From positions 62,001 to 126,000 of the forward strand of contig NZ_VOBQ01000011.1 of NCBI RefSeq assembly GCF_007833165.1: a DNA stretch of 64,000 bases, given 5' to 3'. This document shows, piece after piece, positions 26,133-34,099 of this stretch (the stretch's first letter is position 1; the number at the start of each line of letters is the position of its first letter). The DNA comes from Caenimonas sedimenti. GTDB taxonomy: Bacteria; Pseudomonadota; Gammaproteobacteria; Burkholderiales; Burkholderiaceae_C. A model generated the notes under the pieces. The model had not been told where the DNA came from. It searched no databases and worked only from the letters and a program-made list of their open reading frames with translations. Made by a program: the position numbers and the translations under genes.

Positions 26133-27833
26133 TTAGAACTCTTCCCAGTCGCCGCCGCGACCGCGGGGCGGGCGGGAACCGCCACCGGCGATGGCCGTGG
26201 CATAGGCCGGGGGCAAGGCCGTGGCGGCGGGCCGTGGCTTGGCCGCGGGCTGCTGGGGTGCCGGGCGGGGCGCCACGGGGCGCATCGGCGTGACTTCCGT
26301 CGGCGCCGGCCCATCGTCGAGCTTGAGCCCGGCGACCAGGGTCAGCATGTAGGCCGCCTGGTCCTTCATCGATTCGGTGGCGGCCGTGGCCTCCTCCACC
26401 AGCGAGGCGTTCTGCTGCACCACCTGCTCCATCTGCGCCACCGCCGTGTTCACCTGCCCGATCCCCGCGCTCTGCTCCGAGCTCGCCGCCGCGATCTCCG
26501 CGATCAGGTCGCTCACCTTCTTCACCGAGCTCACGATCTCCTGCATCGTCTTGCCCGCGTCGTCCACCAGCTTCGTCCCCGCCTCCACCTTGCCCACCGA
26601 GTCGCCGATCAGCGACTTGATCTCCTTGGCCGCCGCCGCGCTGCGCTGCGCCAGGCTGCGCACTTCGGCCGCCACCACCGCGAAGCCGCGGCCCTGCTCC
26701 CCCGCGCGCGCCGCCTCCACCGCCGCGTTCAGCGCCAGGATGTTGGTCTGGAATGCGATGCCGTCGATCACACCGATGATGTCGCCGATCTTGCGCGACG
26801 ACGCCGAGATGTCCGTCATCGTGTTGACCACCTGGCCCACCACCTGGCCGCCCTTGCGCGCCACTTCCGACGCATTCACCGCCAGCTGGCTCGCCTGCCG
26901 CGCGTTGTCCGCGTTGTGCGCCACCGTCGAGGTCAGCTCCTCCATCGAGCTCGCCGTCTCCTCCAGCGTACTCGCCTGCTCCTCCGTGCGCTGCGACAGG
27001 TCCAGGTTGCCCTGCGCGATCTGCGCGCTCGTGTCGGCCACCGTGCGCGCGCTCACCAGGATGTCGCCGCCGATCTTGCGCCAGGCCGCGGCCATGCCGT
27101 TGAGCGCTTCGCCCAGCCGGCGCGTGTGCAGCTGGTCCATGCCGGTGGCGCTGGCCGTGAGGTCGCCGTAGGCGATGCGCTCCACCATCTTGATCGCCGT
27201 GCGCAGCGGCCCGACGTTGGCGCGGCGGATCCACCAGCGGAAGAACCAGGCCATGGCCAGCGTGAGCACCACGCCCCCCACCATCACCCACAGCACCTGG
27301 TTGGCCCGGCTGTCGGCCGCCGCCTGCAAGCGGCTGGCTTCTTCCTGCGCGTGCCGTTCCACCGGCACCGCCACGTCGCGCCAGCGGCCTTCCACCGGCA
27401 GCGGGATCCCGCCCCCGGCCACCTGCTTCAGCCGCACGACGTATTGCTCCACCATCTGCGCGGCGAGCCCGGAAGCCTGGCTCAGCGGCCGCACGTCCAG
27501 GCCATGCCTGGCCAGCAAGGCGCTGGCCTCTGCGAGCTGGCGCTCGATGGCGTCCTGCTGGGCGCGCAACTGCGCCACCTGCTCCGGAGAGCCCGCGGCG
27601 GCGCCGCCTTGCAGCATCTCCGCGAAGGCGGCGGCCTGGCGCTTCGCCGTGGCGTCGGCACCCCGGGCCAGCGCACTGGCCGCGGCGAGATCGCGCGCGA
27701 CCGGCAAGGCGCCAGCCTGCTGCGCGTGCGCCTCGCGCACCGCGTTCCAGCCGTAGGCGGCGACGGCGATGACCGCGGCCAGCAACGCGGCCATCATGGC
27801 GTGCAGGACGAATTCGGCGGTGTACTTGTTCAT
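26133..27833 (-). CDS. Methyl-accepting chemotaxis protein, second of the pair, C-terminal DWEEF tail
   Basis: Receptor of 566 residues. Helix 1 (about residues 7-28) and helix 2 (about 185-205) flank a periplasmic, mostly helical sensor of about 155 residues, rich in Ala and Gln, compatible with a four-helix-bundle ligand domain. A HAMP-like region ([14 protein letters not shown]) leads to a signalling domain identical in protein sequence to that of the neighbouring MCP. A Pro/Ala-rich linker ends in GGDWEEF, a close match to the NWETF-type CheR/CheB tether. It starts 5 nt downstream of cheW and its stop precedes the other MCP by 45 nt. Confidence 0.92.
   Translation of the reverse strand: MNKYTAEFVLHAMMAALLAAVIAVAAYGWNAVREAHAQQAGALPVARDLAAASALARGADATAKRQAAAFAEMLQGGAAAGSPEQVAQLRAQQDAIERQLAEASALLARHGLDVRPLSQASGLAAQMVEQYVVRLKQVAGGGIPLPVEGRWRDVAVPVERHAQEEASRLQAAADSRANQVLWVMVGGVVLTLAMAWFFRWWIRRANVGPLRTAIKMVERIAYGDLTASATGMDQLHTRRLGEALNGMAAAWRKIGGDILVSARTVADTSAQIAQGNLDLSQRTEEQASTLEETASSMEELTSTVAHNADNARQASQLAVNASEVARKGGQVVGQVVNTMTDISASSRKIGDIIGVIDGIAFQTNILALNAAVEAARAGEQGRGFAVVAAEVRSLAQRSAAAAKEIKSLIGDSVGKVEAGTKLVDDAGKTMQEIVSSVKKVSDLIAEIAAASSEQSAGIGQVNTAVAQMEQVVQQNASLVEEATAATESMKDQAAYMLTLVAGLKLDDGPAPTEVTPMRPVAPRPAPQQPAAKPRPAATALPPAYATAIAGGGSRPPRGRGGDWEEF
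26356..27053 (-). repeat. MCP signalling-domain cassette, copy 2
   Basis: Partner of 24916-25613, offset by exactly 1440 bp with no indels. Near-identity runs from the GCCTGGTCCTTCATCG end to the ACCGTGCGCGCGCT end, and the flanking ligand-binding and tail-linker sequences are unrelated. Confidence 0.9.
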
Positions 27834-27838
27834 GGATT

Positions 27839-28330
27839 TCAGTGCACGGCCTGGTCGACCAACGCCATGTCGGCACCCGTCATGAGCTTCTCGATGTCCA
27901 GCAGGATCAGCATGGCGTCGTCGACGGTGGCCAGGCCGGTGATGTACTTGGTGTCGAAGGTGGTGGAGGCGAATTCCGGCGGCGGGCTGATCGCATCCGC
28001 GCCGATCGACATCATCGACACCGAATCGACCACCACGCCGACCACGCGGGAAGCGACGTCGAGGATCACGACCATGGTGAAGGCGTCGTAGCGCGGATCG
28101 GGCAGGTGGAACTTCACCCGCAGGTCGAGGATGGGGACGATCACGCCGCGCAGGTTGATCACGCCCTTGATGAAGGCGGGCGAGTTGGCGATGGGCGTGG
28201 GCGTCTCGTAGGCGCGGATCTCGCGCACCTTGAGGATCTCGATGCCGTAGCTCTCGCCGCCCAGGCGGAAGGTCACGTATTCGCTTTTCGCGGCTTCGGC
28301 CACGCCGGCCCGGTTGCCTGATGGCTGCAT
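27839..28330 (-). CDS. cheW: Chemotaxis coupling protein CheW
   Basis: Single CheW-domain protein of 163 residues linking MCPs to CheA. It begins its fold at [22 protein letters not shown] and contains the conserved [21 protein letters not shown] block near residues 52-75, the receptor- and kinase-binding surface. The N-terminal 16 residues are an unstructured-looking extension. It lies 12 nt downstream of cheA and 5 nt upstream of the second MCP, so it is co-transcribed with both. Confidence 0.94.
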   Translation of the reverse strand: MQPSGNRAGVAEAAKSEYVTFRLGGESYGIEILKVREIRAYETPTPIANSPAFIKGVINLRGVIVPILDLRVKFHLPDPRYDAFTMVVILDVASRVVGVVVDSVSMMSIGADAISPPPEFASTTFDTKYITGLATVDDAMLILLDIEKLMTGADMALVDQAVH

Positions 28331-28342
28331 TTTCTTGTGCTC

Positions 28343-30433
28343 CTAATGACGTCCCGACATGCGGACCAGGTGGCTCGCGTCGAGGATGAGCGCGACCGAG
28401 CCGTCGCCCATCACGGTGGCCCCGGCCAGGCCCGGCACCTTGCGGAAGTTGGCCTCGAGGCTTTTCACCACCACCTGCTGCTGGCCGACGAGTTCATCCA
28501 CCACCAGCGCCACGTTGGTGCCATCGGCCTCGACGATCACGGCGATCGCGCCGGGCTCGCCCACGCCCCGGGCCGGCGGAAAGATGCGGGCCAGGTGCAG
28601 GACGGGCAGGTAGTCGTCGCGCACCCGCAGCGCATCGCCCTGGCCCGGCAGCGCGTGGATCGCGCCCGGCTCGATGCTGAGCGACTCCACCACCACGGCG
28701 AGCGGCAGCACGTAGGTCTCGCCGCCGATCGCCACCGTCATGGCTTCCATGATGGCGAGCGTGAGCGGCACGCTGACGCGCACCGTCATGCCTTCGCCCG
28801 CGAAGGTGGTGATGTCGACGGTGCCGCCGAGCGCCTGGATGTTGCGGCGCACGACGTCCATGCCGACCCCGCGGCCGGACAGCTCGGTCACCTGCTCCGC
28901 GGTGGAGAAGCCGGGTTCGAAGATCAGCGGCCAGACCTCCTCGTCGGGCGCGTCGGGCGTGATGTCGATGCCACGCTCCATCGCCCGTGCCAGGATGCGC
29001 TGGCGGTCGAGCCCGCGGCCGTCGTCGCTGACGGAGATGACGATGTTGCCGCCGCGCTGGCTGGCCGCCAGGCGCAGCGTGCCGGTGGCCGGCTTGCCGG
29101 CCGCTTCACGCACCTCCGGCAGTTCGAGGCCGTGGTCGATGGCGTTGCGCACCAGGTGGGTCAGCGGGTCGGAGATTTTCTCGATCAGGCCGCGGTCGAG
29201 TTCCGTGGACTCGCCGGAGAAGCGCACGTCCACGCGCTTGCCCAGCCGCGCCGAGAGCTCGTGCACCAGCCGTGGGAAGCGCGAGAAGACGTTGGTGATC
29301 GGCAGCATGCGGATCGCCATCACGGCTTCCTGCAGGTTGCGCGTGTGGCGCGACAGGTCGGCCAGGCCGGCCTCGGTCTTGCCGGAACGCGCCAGCATCG
29401 CCTCGGTGATCACGAGCTCGCCCACCAGGTTGACGAGCAGGTCGATCTTCTCGGTGCTGACGCGGATGTTGCCCGTGTCGTGCGCGGGCATGTGCAGCGG
29501 CTCGACCAGGTCGGCCAGCGAGCCGGGCAGCGCACGCATCGGATGCGTGGCCACGAGCGCGGCGGGCGCGGGCGTGGCGGCCGGAGCGGCCGGCAGCGGG
29601 GCCGGCGGCGCTTTCGCCGCTTCCACCGACGCTCCGCCGGCGGCCGCAAGGCGCTTCTGCCGGAACTCTTCCGGATCGACGAAGAATTCGTCGTCCTGGT
29701 GCGGCATGACCGGCGCGGCCGCGGCAGGCCGCGCCGCGACCGGTGGCGGTGGCGCGGCCTCGACCTTCTCGATCGCGATCATCTCCGGCGGCACCAGCAG
29801 CGAGAGCACGCTGTGCAGGTCGCTGGCGGTGCCTTCGAGTTCGACCTGGAAGCTGACGAAGCCGCCCGGCACGTTTTCGATTTCGGTGGAGGTGATCCGG
29901 CCCATGTCGCCCAGGCCGGCCAGCATCATCTCGAGGTCGTCCGCCGGGATCGCTTCTTCCAGGGGCTCCAGTTGCACGGTGAAACAGCGCAGCACGGGAC
30001 CGCTGGCGCCATCCTTCGCATCGGTCCGCGGCCGGGCCAGCTGGGTCCGCAGCAACTGCTCGACCGGCTCGGGGTCGGGTGTATCGGGCCGCACGCCCCG
30101 GTGCCGCAGCGCCTGGGCCTGCACGATGTCGCCGGCCTTCAGCATCGCATTGACGTCGCCGGCCTCGAGCGGCCGCTCTTCCTTGCGCAGCACGTCCAGC
30201 AGGTTCTCCTGCAGGTGCGCGAGCGCCGCCATGTCGTTGCATCCCAGCATCGCGGCGCTGCCCTTGATGGAGTGGACCGCGCGGAAGATCGCGTTCAGGT
30301 CGTCCAGGTAGGGCTGGTCGGGCTGCAGCCGCAGCAGGATCGCCTCGACCTCCGCCAGGTGGTCCTGCGTCTCCTCGAAGAAGATCGCCCGGTAGGCATT
30401 GGCGTCGCCGAGCGCGCTGGCGGGCTGGAACAT
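28343..30433 (-). CDS. cheA: Chemotaxis histidine kinase CheA
   Basis: Protein of 696 residues with the classical CheA order. It has one HPt domain with phosphorylated H54 in [13 protein letters not shown], a P2-like regulator-binding region (about residues 150-240), a Pro/Ala-rich linker, and a dimerisation helix pair. The HATPase domain has N-box [12 protein letters not shown] and G-motifs DDGRGLD and GRGVGMD, and a C-terminal CheW-like domain follows. It autophosphorylates and passes phosphate to the two response regulators encoded just upstream and to CheB. ATG 30433 is chosen because the HPt domain begins immediately after it. Only one HPt is present, unlike the multi-HPt ChpA kinases of type IV pilus systems. 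Confidence 0.94.
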   Translation of the reverse strand: MFQPASALGDANAYRAIFFEETQDHLAEVEAILLRLQPDQPYLDDLNAIFRAVHSIKGSAAMLGCNDMAALAHLQENLLDVLRKEERPLEAGDVNAMLKAGDIVQAQALRHRGVRPDTPDPEPVEQLLRTQLARPRTDAKDGASGPVLRCFTVQLEPLEEAIPADDLEMMLAGLGDMGRITSTEIENVPGGFVSFQVELEGTASDLHSVLSLLVPPEMIAIEKVEAAPPPPVAARPAAAAPVMPHQDDEFFVDPEEFRQKRLAAAGGASVEAAKAPPAPLPAAPAATPAPAALVATHPMRALPGSLADLVEPLHMPAHDTGNIRVSTEKIDLLVNLVGELVITEAMLARSGKTEAGLADLSRHTRNLQEAVMAIRMLPITNVFSRFPRLVHELSARLGKRVDVRFSGESTELDRGLIEKISDPLTHLVRNAIDHGLELPEVREAAGKPATGTLRLAASQRGGNIVISVSDDGRGLDRQRILARAMERGIDITPDAPDEEVWPLIFEPGFSTAEQVTELSGRGVGMDVVRRNIQALGGTVDITTFAGEGMTVRVSVPLTLAIMEAMTVAIGGETYVLPLAVVVESLSIEPGAIHALPGQGDALRVRDDYLPVLHLARIFPPARGVGEPGAIAVIVEADGTNVALVVDELVGQQQVVVKSLEANFRKVPGLAGATVMGDGSVALILDASHLVRMSGRH

Positions 30434-30440
30434 GGCGGCG

Positions 30441-30806
30441 TTAGATGAATTTCGCCACGATGTCGAGCATGCGTTGCGGGTCGAAAGGCTTGGCCATCCA
30501 TCCCGTGGCGCCTGCCTCGCGCCCCTTCTGCTTGAGCACCGGGTCGACTTCGGTGGACAGCACAATCAGCGCGACCGTGTCGTAGTCGGGCAGCTGGCGA
30601 AGTTCGCGGACCAGCGTCACGCCGTCCATGCGCGGCATGTTGTGGTCGGTGACGACCAGGTCGAACTGGCGCGTCTGCGCCAGCGCCAGCGCCTCGATGC
30701 CGTCGCCGGCCTCGGAGACCTCGTAACCGGCGCCCGTCAGCACCGCGGCGACCATCTTGCGCATCGAGCGGGTGTCGTCCACCACCATGATTGACTTGGA
30801 GCTCAT
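30441..30806 (-). CDS. Single-domain response regulator, CheY/PilH-like
   Basis: Stand-alone receiver of 121 residues. The acidic pair D10/D11, phosphoacceptor D54 in VVTDHNMPRMDG, the LST switch Ser/Thr and K in MAKPFDP are all present, so it should accept phosphate from CheA. It resembles CheY-type and PilH-type outputs equally by eye. It lies 7 nt upstream of cheA and 5 nt after the larger regulator. With no effector domain it must act by protein contact on a motor, pilus or kinase. Confidence 0.88.
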   Translation of the reverse strand: MSSKSIMVVDDTRSMRKMVAAVLTGAGYEVSEAGDGIEALALAQTRQFDLVVTDHNMPRMDGVTLVRELRQLPDYDTVALIVLSTEVDPVLKQKGREAGATGWMAKPFDPQRMLDIVAKFI

Positions 30807-30811
30807 CGTGT

Positions 30812-31678
30812 TCACCGGTGCGCGCGTTCGCCGTGCTTGCGGCTGCCGGGCAGGAATTTGGCGATGACCTCGAGCAGGCGGTCCTCGTCGAGCGGCTTGG
30901 TCAGGTATTCGTCGCAACCGGCCAGCGATCCACGCAGCTTGTCGAACGGCGAGCTGCGGCTGGTGAGCATGACCACCGCCGTCTTCTTGATGGCCTGCTT
31001 GTTCGACTTGATCAGCTTGCAGACCTGGTAGCCGTCGATGCCGGGCAGCACGACGTCGAGGAAGACGCAGGTGTATTCCTGCGTGCCGGAGAGGCCCACG
31101 GCCTCCTCGCCGGTCTCGGCGAAATCGACCTCGAAGCCGTAGGGCGCCAGCTTGGCCTGCATGAAGGCGCGCACCGTGGCGTTGTCGTCGACCACCAGCA
31201 CGGTGTCGCCGAGCATGCGCTTGTTGGTGGCCGCATCGGAGATCGGCTGGATCGGTTGCGTGCGGCCGTGGCCACTGCCCGAAAGCGTGCGGCGCAAGGC
31301 AGGCGCCGGTTCCGGCGCAATGGGCTCGGCGGAAACGGGCATTTCGTCGCCGCCGGGCAGCGTGTCTTCCAGCGCCTGCAGCAGGCGCGCCCATTGCAGC
31401 GGGCGCGGCAGCACGGGGAAGCTGGTCCCGAGGGCCGACGTCCCGATCAGCACGGCGGGCAGTTGCGTGCGCTTGTGCAGCGCCCGGAACTCGCCGAAGG
31501 CCTCCTGGTTCTCCGCGTCCACCAGGTAGATGTCGGGCGTTCGCCCCGGCGTGCCGGGTTCGTACTGGGCGAAGCCCGGGTCGCGCCGGGCGGCCAGCGC
31601 GAAGATGCTCGAGAGCATGGAGCGTTCGACGTCATTGAAGCCGATGACGTCGACGAGGTATTGTTCGTTGGAGTTCAC
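30812..31678 (-). CDS. Two-receiver response regulator with degenerate N-terminal receiver
   Basis: Protein of 288 residues starting at GTG within the upstream kinase stop (GTGA overlap). Residues 5-108 look like a receiver fold that has lost the acidic pair and standard phospho-site, although PDIYLVDAENQEAF keeps the strand-3 shape. A linker of about 45 residues leads to an intact receiver (acidic D164/D165, phosphoacceptor D208 in CVFLDVVLPGIDG, K in TKPLDED). PilG-like regulators in type IV pilus systems have similar C-terminal receivers. The pseudo-receiver may bind the neighbouring Ser/Thr kinases or CheA; this is inference. Confidence 0.8.
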   Translation of the reverse strand: MNSNEQYLVDVIGFNDVERSMLSSIFALAARRDPGFAQYEPGTPGRTPDIYLVDAENQEAFGEFRALHKRTQLPAVLIGTSALGTSFPVLPRPLQWARLLQALEDTLPGGDEMPVSAEPIAPEPAPALRRTLSGSGHGRTQPIQPISDAATNKRMLGDTVLVVDDNATVRAFMQAKLAPYGFEVDFAETGEEAVGLSGTQEYTCVFLDVVLPGIDGYQVCKLIKSNKQAIKKTAVVMLTSRSSPFDKLRGSLAGCDEYLTKPLDEDRLLEVIAKFLPGSRKHGERAHR

Positions 31679-32424
31679 GATGGATGTTGCAATGCGTCCA
31701 GGAGGGCCTGGCCGTCGGAAAGGCGCTCGCCGGGATCCTTGGCGAGCATGGCATCCAGCAGGGGTTGCCAGAGCGCATGCCGCGGCCCCAGCCGGGGCAG
31801 GGGGGCCAGCAGGTGCTGGCCCAGGAGTTCGGTCAAGGTCACGCCGGGGAACGGGGGTTGGCCCGTGAGAAGTTCATGGAAAACCGCGCCCAGACTATAG
31901 ACGTCCGCCGCGGGGTCGGCCGGCGCACCCGCGCTTTGCTCCGGCGCGGCGTAGCGCGGGGTGCCGATGACGGTGCCGGCGGGCTGTCCGCCGCCCGCGC
32001 CGCGCGGACAGGCGCAGCCGAAGTCGGCCAGCGCCAGCGTGCCGTCGGCGCGCAGCAGCAGGTTGGCCGGCTTCACGTCGCGGTGGACCCAGCCCTGGTG
32101 GTGCACCGTGGCCAACGCTTCGGCCGCCTGCAGCAGGATGGCGCGTGCCTGGTCGTCGTCCACCCGTCCTGCCAGCGTACCCAAGTGCCCGCCGGCGGCG
32201 AATTCCATCGCCAGGAAAGCTTCGCCGCCAGTCTCCCCATGCGCCAGCACCCGGATCACGCCCGGATGCGCCAGGCGCGCGGCCAGCGCGTATTCGCGCC
32301 CGAAGCCAGCGGTTTGACGCGTCATCTTCAGGGCGACCGGCTCATGGCCGCCGGCCGGATGCGCGAGGAACACCCGCCCCGTGCGCCCCCGTCCGAGCAG
32401 GCCGCCGAGGCGGTAGCCGGTCAT
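31675..32424 (-). CDS. Soluble Ser/Thr protein kinase (Hanks type)
   Basis: Kinase domain of 249 residues with nothing else attached. It has a Gly-rich loop (LLGRGRTGRVF), the Lys of VALKM, catalytic D116 in WVHRDVKPANLL, ADFGCACP as the DFG motif, and GTPRYAAPEQSAG as the activation/P+1 loop. It lacks a membrane helix or PASTA repeats, so it should be cytoplasmic. It overlaps the upstream kinase gene by 1 nt (TGATG) and the downstream response regulator by 4 nt, which places phospho-Ser/Thr signalling inside the chemosensory operon. Confidence 0.88.
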   Translation of the reverse strand: MTGYRLGGLLGRGRTGRVFLAHPAGGHEPVALKMTRQTAGFGREYALAARLAHPGVIRVLAHGETGGEAFLAMEFAAGGHLGTLAGRVDDDQARAILLQAAEALATVHHQGWVHRDVKPANLLLRADGTLALADFGCACPRGAGGGQPAGTVIGTPRYAAPEQSAGAPADPAADVYSLGAVFHELLTGQPPFPGVTLTELLGQHLLAPLPRLGPRHALWQPLLDAMLAKDPGERLSDGQALLDALQHPS

Positions 32425-34022
32425 CAAAGCCCCTCCAGCGCGTCGAGCAGCGCCCCGGCGGATTCGTACCGGGCGGCCGGATCTTTCGCCAGCATCTTGT
32501 CGAGCACGGGTTGCAGGTGCTTGTGTTGCGCGGGCAGCTGCGGAATCGGCTCGCGCACGTGCATGCGCAGCAGGTCCTGCGCGGACGCCGCGTGGTAGGG
32601 CTTCTGCCCCGTGAGCATCTCGTAGGCCACGATGCCGAGGCTGTAGATGTCGCAGCGTGCGTCCACCACCTCGCCCAGCGCCTGCTCGGGGCTCAGGTAG
32701 TACGGCGTGCCCACGATCTCGCCGGCGCCGGTGTCGGTGATCTGCATCGACACCTGCTTGGCGATGCCGAAGTCGGCGATCGCGATCATGCCGTCCTGGC
32801 GGATCATCACGTTGTCGGGCTTCAGGTCGCGGTGCACGATGCCCACCTGGTGGATGGCTTCCAGCCCGGCGGCGATCTGCTTGATGTAGTAGACGGCGAT
32901 GGCGGGGTCGAGCACCCGGCGCATGCGGTAGCGCAGGTCGCCCAGCGGGAAGAACTCCATCGCGATGTAGGCGTTGCCCGCGGAGAAATCCTGCTTGAAG
33001 ATGCGCGCGACGTTCGGGTGGTCGATCTGCGCCAGCAGCGCGAATTCCTGCATGAAGCGCTGCAACCCCAGCACGCCCTCCTCGTTGTCCAGGCGCAGCA
33101 CCTTCAGCACCTGCGGCGCGCCGCCGGCCATCGGTTGCGCCAGGAACACCGAGGCGATGCCGCCTTCGCCCAGTTTGCGCAGCAGGCGGTAGCCCTCGAT
33201 CAGCAGGTTGCTGCTGGTCTGCAGCGCGCCGGTGCCGCCGGACTGCGCGGCATGCGCGGCGGCGCGGGCGAGCTGCTGGTTCTGCTCCAGCGAGGCCCGC
33301 AGGGACTGGTAGTGGCTCGGCGGCGTGGTGGAGCCGCTGCGCGGCACCAACCCCGTGATCTCGACGACTTCGAGGAAGGTGTCGTCCGGCAGACCCAGCG
33401 ACCCGCTGCGCCCCGAATCGACCCGGGTGCCGGCCGCCTGGCGCGTGGCGGCGGAGGTCACCACGCCCCAGTGCAGGTCGGCGGCGGTCACTTCCAGCAG
33501 GCGCGCGATCTCGACCGCTTCGCCCACGGCATGGACCATGCCCTGGCTGTTGGTGCGCGGCGTGATGTCGCCGGCGCCCAGGTGCACGCCGATCGCCATG
33601 GACAGCGGCGAAGTGCCGCCGCCCGGACGCGCGGCCACCTGGCGCGCCAGCTGCGCCATCTCGTGGACGGTGAGGATGGCCGCGTGCAGTGCGCGCTTGG
33701 CGTGGTCCGGCACCGGCGTGTCGGGCGGGTTGGTGAAGGCGCAGAGGATGGAGTCCGGGCGGCGCTGCGCGATGGCGCCACCCAGCTTGGCGACCGCGGT
33801 TGACAGGATGCGGCGCACGTCGTTGACGAACGTCGTCAGTTCCTGGCCCGACATGCCCTGGCACGCGGCCGCGAAGTTGTGCAGGCGCGCGTAGAAGAAG
33901 GTGGCGATGGTGCCCTGGACCGGCTGCGGCGCAGCGGGCGGCGCGCCGAGCACGGTGTCCAGCGGGACGGCCTCCGTCTCGGGAAATTGCGCGTCTGCCT
34001 CCATGGTGGACTCGACAGGCAT
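32424..34022 (-). CDS. Ser/Thr protein kinase with N-terminal cyclase-like domain
   Basis: Protein of 532 residues. The C-terminal half (from about residue 270) is a Hanks kinase: KLGEGGIASVF Gly loop, Lys in VLKVL, catalytic D399 in IVHRDLKPDN, ADFGIAK and GTPYYLSPEQ. The N-terminal part (about residues 38-215) follows the class III nucleotide cyclase layout (TIATFFYARLHNF, then DHAKRALHAA, then SMAIGVHLGAGDI, then VGEAVEIARLLEV). The first metal-binding Asp position appears to be replaced (YARL where cyclases have FADI/L), so it is probably a non-catalytic nucleotide-sensing module. It heads the kinase/regulator/cheA block, and its 5' flank carries a 13-bp tandem repeat. Confidence 0.82.
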   Translation of the reverse strand: MPVESTMEADAQFPETEAVPLDTVLGAPPAAPQPVQGTIATFFYARLHNFAAACQGMSGQELTTFVNDVRRILSTAVAKLGGAIAQRRPDSILCAFTNPPDTPVPDHAKRALHAAILTVHEMAQLARQVAARPGGGTSPLSMAIGVHLGAGDITPRTNSQGMVHAVGEAVEIARLLEVTAADLHWGVVTSAATRQAAGTRVDSGRSGSLGLPDDTFLEVVEITGLVPRSGSTTPPSHYQSLRASLEQNQQLARAAAHAAQSGGTGALQTSSNLLIEGYRLLRKLGEGGIASVFLAQPMAGGAPQVLKVLRLDNEEGVLGLQRFMQEFALLAQIDHPNVARIFKQDFSAGNAYIAMEFFPLGDLRYRMRRVLDPAIAVYYIKQIAAGLEAIHQVGIVHRDLKPDNVMIRQDGMIAIADFGIAKQVSMQITDTGAGEIVGTPYYLSPEQALGEVVDARCDIYSLGIVAYEMLTGQKPYHAASAQDLLRMHVREPIPQLPAQHKHLQPVLDKMLAKDPAARYESAGALLDALEGL

Positions 34023-34046
34023 TCTTTACCTTAATTCCTTACCTTA
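34021..34046 (-). repeat. Two tandem 13-bp repeats duplicating the ribosome-binding region
   Basis: ATTCTTTACCTTA (34021-34033) is followed directly by ATTCCTTACCTTA (34034-34046), differing at one base. On the coding (minus) strand this gives two AAGG-type Shine-Dalgarno candidates just before the kinase ATG at 34022. The proximal one is correctly spaced. The duplication may arise from slippage and could tune translation. Confidence 0.6.
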
Positions 34047-34050
34047 GCCA

Positions 34051-34074
34051 GAAAAGCGGCCGCTCACAACCGCT
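34051..34074 (-). terminator. Weak intrinsic terminator after the Cache-MCP gene
   Basis: On the minus strand AGCGG, a 10-base loop and CCGCT form a hairpin followed directly by TTTT. It lies between the upstream MCP gene (stop at 34100) and the Ser/Thr kinase gene (start at 34022), and may partly separate their transcription. The stem is short, so read-through is likely. Confidence 0.35.
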
Positions 34075-34099
34075 GAAAGTCCCTAGCGAGAACATCGGC

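Noticed and set aside
24825..28091. Plus-strand open frame opposite the two MCP genes
   Set aside because: It mirrors the duplicated MCP cassettes and has no recognisable domain; the minus strand encodes canonical MCP motifs.
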